A stretch of DNA of 64,000 nt from Onchocerca volvulus (taxonomy: Eukaryota > Nematoda > Chromadorea > Rhabditida > Onchocercidae), in the NCBI GenBank assembly GCA_000499405.2, contig HG738140.1:13615460-13679459 (forward strand), in the 5' to 3' direction. Under the pieces are notes generated by a model. It did no database searches. It saw nothing but the letters and a program-made list of their open reading frames with translations, and was not told where the DNA came from. Position numbers and translations under genes: made by a program. Of the stretch, positions 1 to 10,800 are shown in pieces. Every line of letters begins with the position of its first letter. Position 1 is the stretch's first letter.

Positions 1-200
1 AGTTATAATCAATAGTTTAAGAAGAAAATTTTTTCGCTTACTTATAAAGAAATCAAATTAAAAATTAGACAACAAAAATTATGAATAATAAATATATACT
101 TGCTTGATGTGATGTTAAAGATAATGACGTAATTCTTTGATTAATTCCATGATATTTTTGATGAAAATCGATGAAAATCGATTAATTGCTTAGCTTTAAG

Positions 201-425
201 CATTCTTATCAATTAACTATTTATAGATTTGTAGTTAATCATTGCTGATTATCTACATTCTTCTCAATTAACTATTCATAGATTTGTAATTAATCATTGC
301 TGATTCTATCTATGTATTAATATTACTATCTTACATATGGCAAAATTAGGATGGAATTTCAACAGGATCTTTTAATTTTGTTTATTGAAATTAATCACAT
401 CATAAATCTTATTAAGTCATCGGAT
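201..425 (+). repeat. Tandem and dispersed repeat (55-bp unit), first block
   Basis: Two 55-bp units (about 201-255 and 256-312) share CAATTAACTAT and the AGATTTGTA/TTAATCATTGCTGATT core. A third diverged copy with its downstream sequence lies at 798-970 (ATAGATTTGTAACTAATC ... GGCAAAATTAGGATGAAATT). Confidence 0.7.
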
Positions 426-797
426 TTGTAATAATAAGGTCGGAATTTGTCTTTATTAATACTAATTTATAATTGAGAAAAGTGAACAATAGTTTAAGAA
501 TGCTATAACATGATCTTGTTGTAATAATTAAATTTTATGTAACGCTATAATGATTATGTTACATTATATTACGATGATTACGCACTAATGCTGTAATTAT
601 TGTGGTACGTCATGATGATTGTTCTATATAAAATTACGTTGATTACGTCATATAATGTATGATGATTATATTCTACATTATATTACAATAACTATTATTA
701 TAATTATTTCCAAAAATCTCCATTTTAATGATTTTCTTCGATTAAAACGATGATAAATACACTTCAAAATTAAAAAAAAAAAAAAAAAATCTGTTAT

Positions 798-970
798 CTA
801 CAATCATCTCAATCAACTATTTATAGATTTGTAACTAATCTTTGTCGATTCTATCTATGTATTGATATTATTATTTTATATATTGGCAAAATTAGGATGA
901 AATTTCAACACTTTTATCTTGTTTTAAGTTAATTATTGAATTCCATTATTTATATCATTATATCACATCC
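798..970 (+). repeat. Diverged copy of the 256-425 repeat
   Basis: Aligns with 256-425 over TATAGATTTGTA, GATTCTATCTATGTATT and GCAAAATTAGGATG, with the downstream TTATTGAA region also shared. It runs directly into the 940-1415 repeat, so both belong to one larger decayed element (inference). Confidence 0.65.
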
Positions 971-1415
971 TGGACAGGTTGTTTTTTACGATGAAATTAG
1001 AATATTTCATCAAACCAAATATTTATTTATTATTTTACGTTCTAAAACAGAAAGAACAAAAAAAAATTCTGACTTAAAATAATAATTTTGCGTTCTGTTC
1101 CTAGTAATGTCTGAAAAAAAAAAAAAAAAACTTCTATTAGTTCAAAGCTCAAAATACATATAGCCTCAGATGATTTTGAATGACACTCTTTAATTTTTTT
1201 TAAAGTGAATAAAATACCTAATCATGAAGAAAAAAATAAACTTGAAATAGTATCAATGTAAGATGACAAAAAATTTGTAATTATAATACAAAAAATTTGA
1301 AATTATAATAAAGTTAGATTCAAATTTTTAAATTTGCAACATGACAATATGTTTTGGTATGTGGTAATATTGATGTCGAATAACAATATGCATAGTGTAA
1401 CATCCGCATTTTTAA
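940..1415 (+). repeat. Diverged direct repeat, copy A
   Basis: Collinear with 5509-5897. Shared blocks include ATCCTGGACAGGT (968/5535 region), AAAGTGAATA(A/T)AATA, AAATTTGTAATTATAA, CATGACAATATGT, TGATGTCGAATA and TGTAACATCCGCATTTTTAA at the end. Copies differ by many substitutions and indels. Confidence 0.7.
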
Positions 1416-2537
1416 TTTTTGGAATTTACAAATATAAAATTATTTGCTCATCTATTTATTGCTTATATGCCAAATTATCACTTCACTTATTTAATATACA
1501 ATCATTTGTGCCTTGAAAATAAAATTCGGGGAAGTATTGGAACTTAGTATAAATGATTTTCTTATGTAATAAAGTCCGCAACATGATAAATTTTATTTGC
1601 CACAAACTATGGATATAATGAATATCGTTGTATAACCGACGGTTTGAACTTCTCTTTGATAGTAGGGAAGTTCTTTGCAAGTTGGAAATTAATGAAGTTT
1701 AATGAGATTTGGAAAGCGCCGCTCATCGAATACCGATCAGAGCAAAAGACTGAAGGCTTTGACCGGTCAGAGCAAAGTACTGCATTAATGAATGAATTCC
1801 TCAGATAAGAACTTTCTTTTTATAGTGAAGTTTTCACTCCATTTCACCATGGTAACATATAATTTACAATATGTTAATTATAACTTAAGGGTTAAAAATT
1901 TGCACATGCAAAGATATTTCTATAATACAAAGAATATTTCGACATTTCGGATAATTATCTTCTGAGATTTTTTCCAAATTTTTTATTCTCTATCATGTGC
2001 TCGCTAGTAAGAGAAAGTAAACAGAATATTAAGCTCATCTACCGGATGAATTATTGTTGTTTAAACGATACTGTTTGATTTATGAAATACAAATTTATTT
2101 TCGAATTAATTAAATGATGTCAATGATGTGAATAAATCATGCAAAATATTGCAAGGATCAATTCTTTTTTTTAGTAATAAAAATTATAATGGCTATATTG
2201 TAATGGTTCAAGTATATGATAAGCGAGAGAATGTTATGATATTTTATGAATGTGCTCGAGAAATTGTCTAATTTTATGGTTAAGTAGAGCGACTACTTCC
2301 ATTGCACATTCACGGATGATCAGATGAACAGATCAAGGAAGCATTGATGATTGCAATTTGTGTCAGAAGACGAGTTATTCTATCATTTTTCATGGAATAT
2401 TCCGATAAAAAACATGATGGTTCGTCCATATTCCGGCATGTATCAAAACTTTTTACTTCTATTTATACATTACGGAATCTAAAATATGAGATTAAATAAA
2501 ATTGATAGTTCACATTAATTTGCATTAACTTGACAAG
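1416..2537. other. Non-coding stretch between repeat copy A and the gag remnant
   Basis: No convincing coding frame. If the TGTAACATCC at 1396 starts an LTR, this stretch would hold LTR and leader sequence of the BEL/Pao-like element. No primer-binding site could be identified with confidence. Confidence 0.4.
1732..1781 (+). repeat. Short 30-bp tandem duplication in a GC-richer patch
   Basis: ACCGATCAGAGCAAAAGACT (1732) and ACCGGTCAGAGCAAAGTACT (1762) are 20-bp near-copies 30 bp apart. The surrounding 1710-1790 stretch is GC-richer than its flanks. It may be part of the leader of the retroelement remnant. Confidence 0.6.
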
Positions 2538-3170
2538 ATGGTGACAATTTTCACAATTTTATATATTTATTTTGAACAACAGAATATCATATTGTTTATT
2601 TGTTATTGTTCTGAAGAGGAAGCGATAAAAAGTCTACCAGATAGGATAGAAATGCAATGGGCAAGATCATATGGAAGAGAATACTCGAAGTGGGAAAATG
2701 GCTCAGATTGCTCAACAGCAAAAGAAAAAACAGCAAGTCTTAGCAGATCGCAACAAAAGAATGAGAAAAATCGATTGCCATGCATTTTCTGTGGAAGTAG
2801 CCACTGGAATGATAAATGTGATATATATCTGACTGTGAAAGAAAAGTTGAAGAATTTGAGACTTTGTGAACTATATATGAAAAAGACCACTCAAAACAGA
2901 CTTCCGCAAGAAAATCGAAATGTTTTTATTGCGGATTTGAACAAAATAGTGCTTTAGTACGAAACAGTACGAAATGAAACAAATTAAGAATTACAAAATT
3001 GGTGAATGAATGAATGGGAACCCGATGACTGTGGCGGCCACGATTGTGGATGAGGGCATCCGAAAAACCTGTATGATATGCAAAGAAGAAGGCTAATCAA
3101 TCCAAAGGAACTAGGAAATACTCTAAAAGTTCTAATTTTCTTTGATACAGAAAGTGATTGTAATTACGAT
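2538..3170 (+). mobile_element. Decayed BEL/Pao-type retrotransposon fragment: gag zinc knuckles and protease remnant
   Basis: The frame ending at 2957 contains PCIFCGSSHWNDKC (2777-2819), the first CCHC-like knuckle of Pao/BEL gag proteins, followed by a Lys/Leu/Arg-rich stretch and LCELYMKK. After a frameshift near 2885 a neighbouring frame gives KDHSKQTSARKSKCFYCG, the expected second knuckle (2921-2932). Another frame (3028-3093) gives TVAATIVDEG and CMICKEEG. A third (3096-3167) gives INPKELG and VLIFFDTESDCNY, which resembles the family's MCKE...NP...ALVFFDSGSQ protease start with DTE in place of the active-site DSG/DTG. There are at least three frame breaks, so this is a fossil. Assigned from remembered family patterns, without a search. 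Confidence 0.65.
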
Positions 3171-4165
3171 ACGGAAATGGCCAAAGTAAGGAAGAGACAA
3201 AAAAAATAAAAGACCAATTGAACAGAATAGAAGATGAGAAAGCGTCCTTTTTTTTTTTGATGGAATTGCGAGAATCTTCGGAAAATAGCAATAGAGAACT
3301 TCTTGTAGATAAGAAATCATTAGAATCAAAGGAAATTGAATTGGGAAGAGAGTTGAGACAGAAGGAATTAGAGAGAGAAATACTCAATTCTTCCTTCGCA
3401 AAGAAGGAGAAGGGTTTGTGTCGACAAAATCCAAAATTGATGAGCTGAGTGGCCAAGTCGTTAGACTTCGTGCCAATCTTTGTGAATTAAGTTCCAGCGA
3501 TATAAGTCTGAGAAAAAAAAAATGGAATCACTTCACAAAAAAAAAAAAAAAAAAAAGCTAAATTTCATACTGTTCAAGCAGCGCAATTACAAATAAGTAA
3601 TGAATCTATCGAAAAAGGAGTTATTAGTAACCAGAAATAGCTTTCAAAGCCTGAAAAATATTCATAGCACCATGAAAAAAAATGACATTAGAAAAAACTG
3701 AATTCGAACTTCAGAAGTTAAAGGAGATGTTTACGTCTTCACAAGAATTGGTAGCTGAACAAGAAAAGATTGCAAAGTTACAACAAGCGTTAGTACTGTA
3801 GAACATTTGCAAAGATTGCAAAAAGAAGCTGTAAATCATGCTCAAATTCAATCCACAATTATACAGTCAGAGAAAGATAATATTCAAAAAAGGACATGAT
3901 TTGGAAGTTAAGAAAACAAACCCTTTGAAAGAAAAAACCGAATTACAGAAAAAAAAAAATGCAAAAGTGGAAGAACAGCATTGACATTATCGTTGAAATA
4001 TCGGTTAGTCTTGACAATAACAACAAAGAAAAGATTCGGATTTTGGAGCATAGTAAGTTCTGTTTGGACTTGAACAGTAACAGGTAGAAGTTCGAAGCGA
4101 CACGACAGGTAGACAATCAAGGAGCAGTATTCTTCTCTACAAGTGACAAAGAAAAGATTACTGAA
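3171..4165 (+). pseudogene. Broken coiled-coil reading frame
   Basis: Pieces in different frames keep coiled-coil composition (Glu, Lys, Leu, Gln). They are EETKKIKDQLNRIEDEK and later ELGRELRQKELEREIL (about 3193-3420), SKIDELSGQVVRLRANL (about 3428-3480), LEKTEFELQKLKEMF (about 3680-3800), HLQRLQKEAVNHAQI and an STIIQSEKDNIQKR region (about 3800-3900), and KEKIRILEH (about 4025-4055). Poly-A tracts at 3518-3556 and 3948-3958 sit at or near frame breaks. There are no splice-like joins, so decay of an intron-poor copy is more likely than an intact gene. The parent protein is not recognised. Confidence 0.45.
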
Positions 4166-4750
4166 TAATAAGTTAATTGGATATTCTCGGATAGTTACTT
4201 ATTCCGTTGCTAATAAATTCTTTCTTCAAATAGGAATCGTCTTTATCGCAACAGACATAATTCAATAACTTTCGGCAACAAAATGGTACCCGAGATGAAT
4301 CCGAAAATTATAATTATAATTAATATATACAAGGAGAGGTGAAGTTCAAAAAGCGCTTAGTTTCAAATGGATCGGTAAACACTTTTCCTCTAAAACATTA
4401 AATAAAGGGACAAACATGTTTTCCACCAAAACGGTAATCAGTTTCACCACCAAAAGGGGAAACATATTTCATAACAAAGAATAAATATTTTTCCCGCCGA
4501 AACGATTAATAGGGGAACAAGGCGAAGTCGACCAATCAAGAGGCGATAAACTGGATATCAGGAAAAAAGAAGGAGTATCGAAAAGGCATATAAGAATTGA
4601 AATTTGGAGAAGAATCATTCTTCTCTACAATTCCGAGATTTCTGAATTAAACGGAAAGATTGCGTAGCAGTTATTAGAGATAAAATGTTGTAATTTAAAG
4701 TGACATATCTCATATAAATCTGTCATTCGTTAGATTCTCATCGAATAAAC
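4166..4750. other. GC-richer retroelement-like segment flanked by a 14-bp direct repeat
   Basis: ATTCTTCTCTACAA occurs at 4129-4142 and again at 4617-4630. Between them lie repeated CACCAAAA(C/G) motifs (about 4418-4450) and TGGTACCCGAG at 4282-4292, which looks like a primer-binding-site sequence. No intact frame was seen. Confidence 0.35.
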
Positions 4751-5094
4751 TTTGATTGGAATGAAGAATTTAAAATTTTTAAATTTTCAGTGTTTTTATA
4801 ATTAATTATTTAGCATTTAATGAAAACCAAAATATCATCAGCTCTACAAAAGAATTAAACATTATCGTAATTTTGAAACTCTAAAATGAAAAAGATTTTA
4901 AAAAATTGAAATTTAAAATTGAATTTTACAAAAAAATTATTTTATTCTTTTTATTTAAATCTAGTATATAAATCAGCGATTTTTTCAAATTTTGGTCTGA
5001 GCAATTTTTTCTAAAGCCTTTATTTTTATCTTTTCTTAGAAGTTATAAAAGACATTTTTTTATAAGTGCGAAGAACGAGTGTTTTCAAAATTTT

Positions 5095-5440
5095 GAAAAA
5101 GGAAGTTTTTTTTCTTCACTTTTCAAATTATCGTTATTTCTCAATATTAAATCAATATATCATAATCATCTTGTAATTTTCAGTCAAAATAAATTTCGAC
5201 ATTCATATTTAAGTCAGCCAACATCATCGAACTATTTGGTAATTGACGGCAACAAGAAAGCCATCCGAAATGGTCAGCACCATCAAACTTATTCGGTAAT
5301 AACTAATAAGATAGCCATTTTTCAAAGTTTTTATAAGTTTAAAACTCTAGAAAACTTCATTTTTCAAATCATCGTTATTCCCAATATTATAATCGAAATA
5401 ACATGATCATTTTAGTAAATTTCAGGTAAAATGGTTTAAT
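5095..5440 (+). repeat. Imperfect tandem duplication (about 240 bp) with an internal duplication
   Basis: TTTTTCAAAT(T/C)ATCGTTATT at about 5117 and about 5359 begin two similar blocks, each ending in a TTTCAG-like string. Inside, GTCAGC...CATC(G/A)AACT...GGTAAT...AGCCAT occurs twice (about 5213-5265 and 5271-5320). Confidence 0.6.
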
Positions 5441-5508
5441 GGGGTTAAATTACTTGGTTAAGTTGGTAAAAGTAATGGAACATAATAATAGAGTAGTGAT
5501 AATTTCAA

Positions 5509-5897
5509 ATTCCAATATTTATATCATTGTATCATATCCTGGACAGGTGACTTTTCACAATATTAGCTAAAAGATCAAAAATATGTAGCATCCACGATCT
5601 GAAATGATTCTCTTTGATTCGTTTTTAAGGTGTTTATTTTTCTTTTTAAAGTAACTTTTAAAGTGTCTTTAAAATTTTTAAAGTGAATATAATACTTAAT
5701 CGTGAAGAAAAACAAAATGTTAAAATAGTATCATGGTACGATGACGAAAAATTTGTAATTATAACATTAAAAAAATTTGAAATTTATAACAAAGCTAGAA
5801 TCCAATTTTCAATTTTGTAGCATGACAATATGTCATGGTTTGTAGTATACTGATGTCGAATAGCATTATATTAGGTGTAACATCCGCATTTTTAAAA
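5509..5897 (+). repeat. Diverged direct repeat, copy B
   Basis: Second copy of the 940-1415 repeat in the same orientation, about 4.5 kb away, with the gag remnant between them. Similarity stops right after TGTAACATCCGCATTTTTAA, which could be the truncated start of an LTR or the end of the repeated unit. Confidence 0.7.
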
Positions 5898-7679
5898 GTT
5901 TAGAAAGAATTTTTATGATTAATTAATGGATTTTTTATAATAAATTTTCAGAAGTTTTTATATCAAAATGATCGATCTTAATTATTATTTTTTCAAAAAA
6001 TTAAATAACAATATAATCTACTGATGTCTTCCTTTCACTTCTTCCTCTTTTATTCTCCATACATTCATTACATCGCTTAGTTTTCGCTGAGCATAACAAG
6101 TAAAAAAAAGAAAAGAAAACTGAAAAGATTTGTCAAATATTTTTTATCATACATGAATATCAAACAGTAATTGATAATTCATTGGCCGGAAATCATTATA
6201 AAGAATAAATGGAAAATTAATTCCTTTTAGGTAATTTATACGTATCACTTTAAACTAATTTCCGATATTTAAAGTAAACTGATTAAAACATTCGTAAAAG
6301 CAATTTGAATTAGCTAATCTAACCAATGGATACAAATAGTTTCACACACAGTTGTGTTGTGACGTATGTTCATGTCATCTTTTCACTATTCTAGCCAATC
6401 AATTATAATGAATCATCGTCACAAAATAAGCCAAGTAGGCTCATTTTTCTGAAAGCCTAACATTTTTTTTTTAATGTAATTAGGCTCACTTTTTCCTTAT
6501 CATTTATAAGGCCTGACGTTTTGTACAATTTGAAATAAAGCTTTGTAGCATAAAATTGACAGAAATGTACAAAATGGAAAAATTTAGAAAAAAAAAATAA
6601 ATAAACAGAACAAATGCAAATGCATATTTTCGTCAAGATAAAGGCACCTAAGAAAGATTGAATGAAATTCACAAATGACTTCGGTGAAATAAAGAAAAAA
6701 AAAGACAAATTACATTTTTGTGATGAAAAATGAATTGTACATATTTAATATAAATTAATAAATCGTTGAATGAAAATTGAATTATTTTTTAAGAATAGTG
6801 ATGCATAGTGAAATGACACTTGACAAAATTTTTGTGTGAAATGAAATGATGAATGAGAAAGCACAGAAAAATGCCATTGAAAATTGAGAAAGATTGGATG
6901 GCAAGAAAAATTAAGAAAAATATTTTTGATCAAATCATTGATTTTTCCACTTAAATTTACCCAAAAATTTGCGAAAATTAAAAAATCCCGAATTTTAAGC
7001 AATTTAATTCAACAAAAAGCAAATGAAAAAAAAAAGTTTTTCTATTAGTTGACAAATAAAATTCAAATAATCATTTAATTGGTTTAAATCAAAGTATGAG
7101 AGGTGCGAATAATAGATACTTGTCTTATCATTTCTAAAAATTTTGATGAATATAGTTGAATAATAGAAGTAATTTTATAGGATCCTTCTTTGCGTCATAG
7201 GAAGTGAAATTTAACTATAATTCATTTCCTTAAATTTTGCTTTTCAATTTAAATGAAATTTTTGTCAAGCCAATATATTTCATTCTTATTAGTGTCTTTT
7301 TTCCTTCCATATAGAAGTAAAAAATTATGATTCAAAAAAAGTTTGTTTGAAAGAAATACTTAAAAAAGATTGAGTAGAGCTATAAAACATATCAAACTGT
7401 AAATAATAGTAGATAAAGGAATGGATCGATAATATCATACCGGATTTACATATATGAACAATAATCTTAATATATCTATCTTTTTTAAAGATTATATAAT
7501 TAATTAATTGATTAATAAATTCCATAAACGTTCAATTTTCTAATATTTAGCAAATTTGCATGAATGAATAGTACCCGCTTGAATTGTGAAATTTAAACAT
7601 TAAGTGTTACTAGCACCACTTACTCGTCATAATTCAATACTAAAATTTAAGCAATTCTGATTAAACAAATTAATGGCTA
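5898..7679. other. AT-rich 3' flank of vab-1, no gene seen
   Basis: Low-complexity AT-rich DNA downstream of the receptor's stop codon. Only weak, non-homologous reading frames occur. It should contain the vab-1 3' UTR. No well-placed AATAAA lies within the first 150 nt past the stop on the minus strand. Confidence 0.5.
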
Positions 7680-7860
7680 TCACACGAAGAAGCTATCTTT
7701 ACTGGAAGCTGGAATCGATGATAGAACTCTTGGCATTGTCGCTAATCGTGAAGAAGTAAGCATTGTGGGACGAGCCTGATGAGGAGAGGAATGGTATCCT
7801 GGCATCCGTTGATGTTCCGGACGACTTCTCGCATATTGCAATGTTGTAACCGAACCCGGC
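7680..7860 (-). CDS. vab-1: vab-1 exon 23: C-terminal tail with PDZ-ligand-like end
   Basis: Acceptor TTCAAG at 7866-7861. The frame continues from exon 22 (AG+G, Arg) for 59 open codons to TGA at 7682-7680. The tail is rich in Ser, Pro and Arg and ends KDSFFV, a hydrophobic-x-hydrophobic class II PDZ-ligand pattern. Base composition is markedly more GC-rich than the flanks. Including it keeps the whole coding length a multiple of three and brings the protein to 1105 residues. It was inferred from phase and composition, with no homology search. Confidence 0.75.
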
Positions 7861-10800
7861 CTTGAATTAATTAATTAAATTGAATTACTAAGACTTTCAA
7901 TTTGTTTGCAAAGTTTCTTCTGTTAAATGCCATACCAACAGTACAAAAGACAAGTGTTTAACCACTAAGCTGAGATGTGGAATAAAATGAAATCAGTACT
8001 CTTTAAATCGATTAATCAAATGATAGTAATCGATAATTCCAAGATGTATGTCAAATTTATATTTTAATATATAAAAATTTATATTTTGATACATAAAAAT
8101 TTAATTTTGAAATCGAAATTATGTCCACTTCGATTTAAATCCGTTGGACAAGAAAAAATATCTATGTAAATATATTTACTAACTAAAAGTTTAGCTATTC
8201 ATATTTAATTAAAGTTCTTAACTAATAGTTTGAAAGTGTTGAGTTACCTTTTCAGAGCATTTCGTATCATTTGTATTTCTTCAGCAATTAATCCATAACT
8301 GAGTAAATCAATATGCCCAAGACGGACCAAATCTGAAACTCTACTAACACCGGCCATGTTAAGTTTCATAGAACAATGTCCCAAACCGATCAGTTTTAAA
8401 AATTCATCCAATGGAAGTTGTGTTGCTGATACTGCCGGATCAACCGAACGTGGAAGTGTACCAAACGTTGAGAATCCAACACTAAAAATATTTACTGTTT
8501 TCGATTTCTATTTGAATAAATACTTTTAAAAAGTTGGGAATCAAAAACAAAATGAAGAAAATTGGAGCTGCATTCAAATCATCTCAGATTATTACAGATT
8601 AAGAAACAATAAAAGTGGTAAGTATAACATATATTTTAAATCAATCTATCGCTTGTCATAAATTATTATTAAACTTACTTTGCCGTTGTCGGATTACCCA
8701 GATAAATGCCATCACCATAGACTAATGCTGGTTGACGGACATATTCTTCGAGAATCTCGAGAATTTGTGCAAAAGTTGGTCTTTTATGGCGATCAATATG
8801 CCAACACTGTAACATTAGATTATGCAACGATATTGGTGTATCCATCGGTGAAGGTAATCGATATCCTAAGGTTATTTCGCTGATTACTTTTTGATTTGTC
8901 CAATCCCAATATGGTCGTTCACCAAATGAACAAACCTGCAAACAAGAAACTTTAAATATGCTAATTAGCAGGAAATTAGATCAAATCAATCATTTCCATT
9001 GATTTCTTAAATTCCTTTTTGAATTTGCTTTCGCTAGATAGATAAGGATAATTTCGTAATAGTATTTTGATAATTATGTTGGTATTTCTATAGTTATTTT
9101 TTAACAAAATTTATTTTCAATGAATAAATCTATTTATACATACTTTTGAAATATTGAATACATTTCATAATCTTCTACAATATCTATTTATACTGTTTTC
9201 AGATTAACAATAATTCGTTTTAATTTAAAAATTTACCATTTCTTAATTCTTAAAATTCCTGGAAAAATATCTTACTATTATTCTTTTCTATGCTTTTTTC
9301 TTTATCTCTTTGAACAAATAATAGAATAATAACTTAAATAGGAATTTCATAAAAAGTAAAAATAAAAGTTTTTATTTTAACCTCCCACATGACAACACCA
9401 AAACTCCAAACATCTGATGCAGCAGTAAACTTTCGATGAGTTATAGCTTCAGGTGCTGTCCAACGTACTGGAATTTTGCCACCATTTGTTGTGTATTCTT
9501 GTTCAACAGATCCATCAACACCTCGACTTAATCCAAAATCAGCAATTTTACATAACAAATTCGAATCTACCAGTACATTTCGAGCTGCTAAATCCTGAAA
9601 AAAAAATAGAAAAATAAAAAAAAAAAAGATTTACAATTGATTAATTTAACTAATATTTCCACAAAAGTTTTTTTTTTTTTTAAAATGAAAATACATTTGA
9701 TAAATTATAACTTTAAAAATGATGTAAAATTACTCTATGTACAAATCCTTTTTCGGTAAGATATTTCATTCCAGCTGATATCCCTCGTAACATATCAATT
9801 ATTTGCATTAATTCCAGAATGCCATTATCATTCTTTCGCAAGAATTGATCCAATGATCCGTTTTCCATATATTCAATTACTATCATAACCTGCAAATGAT
9901 TTATTAATTAGCAAAAAATATAAATTAATAAAAATTTTTAAAATACTCGAATTTCAAATTTTTTCAATATTCATAATCTAATATGAGAAAAAAAAAAAAA
10001 AAAAAGAAAGAAAGCTTACTGGTTCATTTTTTGTTACCACACCAATTAATCGAATTACATTTTCATGAGTAAATTGACCCATAATGGATGCTTCCATTAG
10101 AAAATCACTTTTTGCTTTATCACTACTACCTGGCTTCAATGTTTTTATAGCGACTGTTTGAACCTGTAATTTAAAATATTACCAATTTAATCCTGGAATT
10201 CTTTGCAACAGACGCATCTGTAAAAGAGCTGAGAAATAAAAGATAAATCTTTAATTTGACATGTAAAAGTTTCACCTGACTAATATCAGAAGAAGTCATC
10301 CTGTAGGATGGTTGTAAGATGCCTTTACATACTTCACCAAATTCGCCACTTCCAATAATTTCCGTGATACGTATCAAAGATGGATCAACATTGTTTGTGA
10401 ATTCCGACAAAGCCTAAAATAACTTTATTGAATAAATTTACTGAAATCAGTAGAATTAGAAACGTTTAGAAATGTCATATATTTGTCCCTCTAAAATGTT
10501 CTTATTGAAAATTTCAAAGAATAATAATTAGAATTATGAACAATCTCAAATTTACTAGAAAACAAATAAAATAAAATGTCATACCTGGTTTGGATCTTCA
10601 TATGCTGTCGGATCAACATAAGGCTTGAAGCGAGTAGTTTCACCATAATTAATTGATTGTGATGAACCATAATTTATTAGTGGTGCACCTATTTGAAAAT
10701 TCAAAAATCAAAAAATTGATTTTTTATTAAAGTAAAATTAAGAGTGATGAACTTTTTTTAAAACTACATTAATAAGTTTGATGATTATAGTTTCAAAATA

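Noticed and set aside
2603..2890. 95-codon minus-strand open frame
   Set aside because: It is antisense to the gag zinc-knuckle region, which has clear family motifs on the plus strand.
7772..7790. CCTGATGAGGA string that resembles a hammerhead ribozyme or C/D-box core
   Set aside because: No matching GAAA/GTC core or stems were found. It lies inside the last coding exon on the other strand.
8244..8246. TAA after ALKR as the only end of the receptor
   Set aside because: It overlaps a good splice donor, and the next exon continues in frame for 59 codons with coding-like composition. It is kept only as a possible retained-intron isoform.
8680..8883. 67-codon plus-strand open frame
   Set aside because: It is antisense to the kinase C-lobe exon of vab-1.
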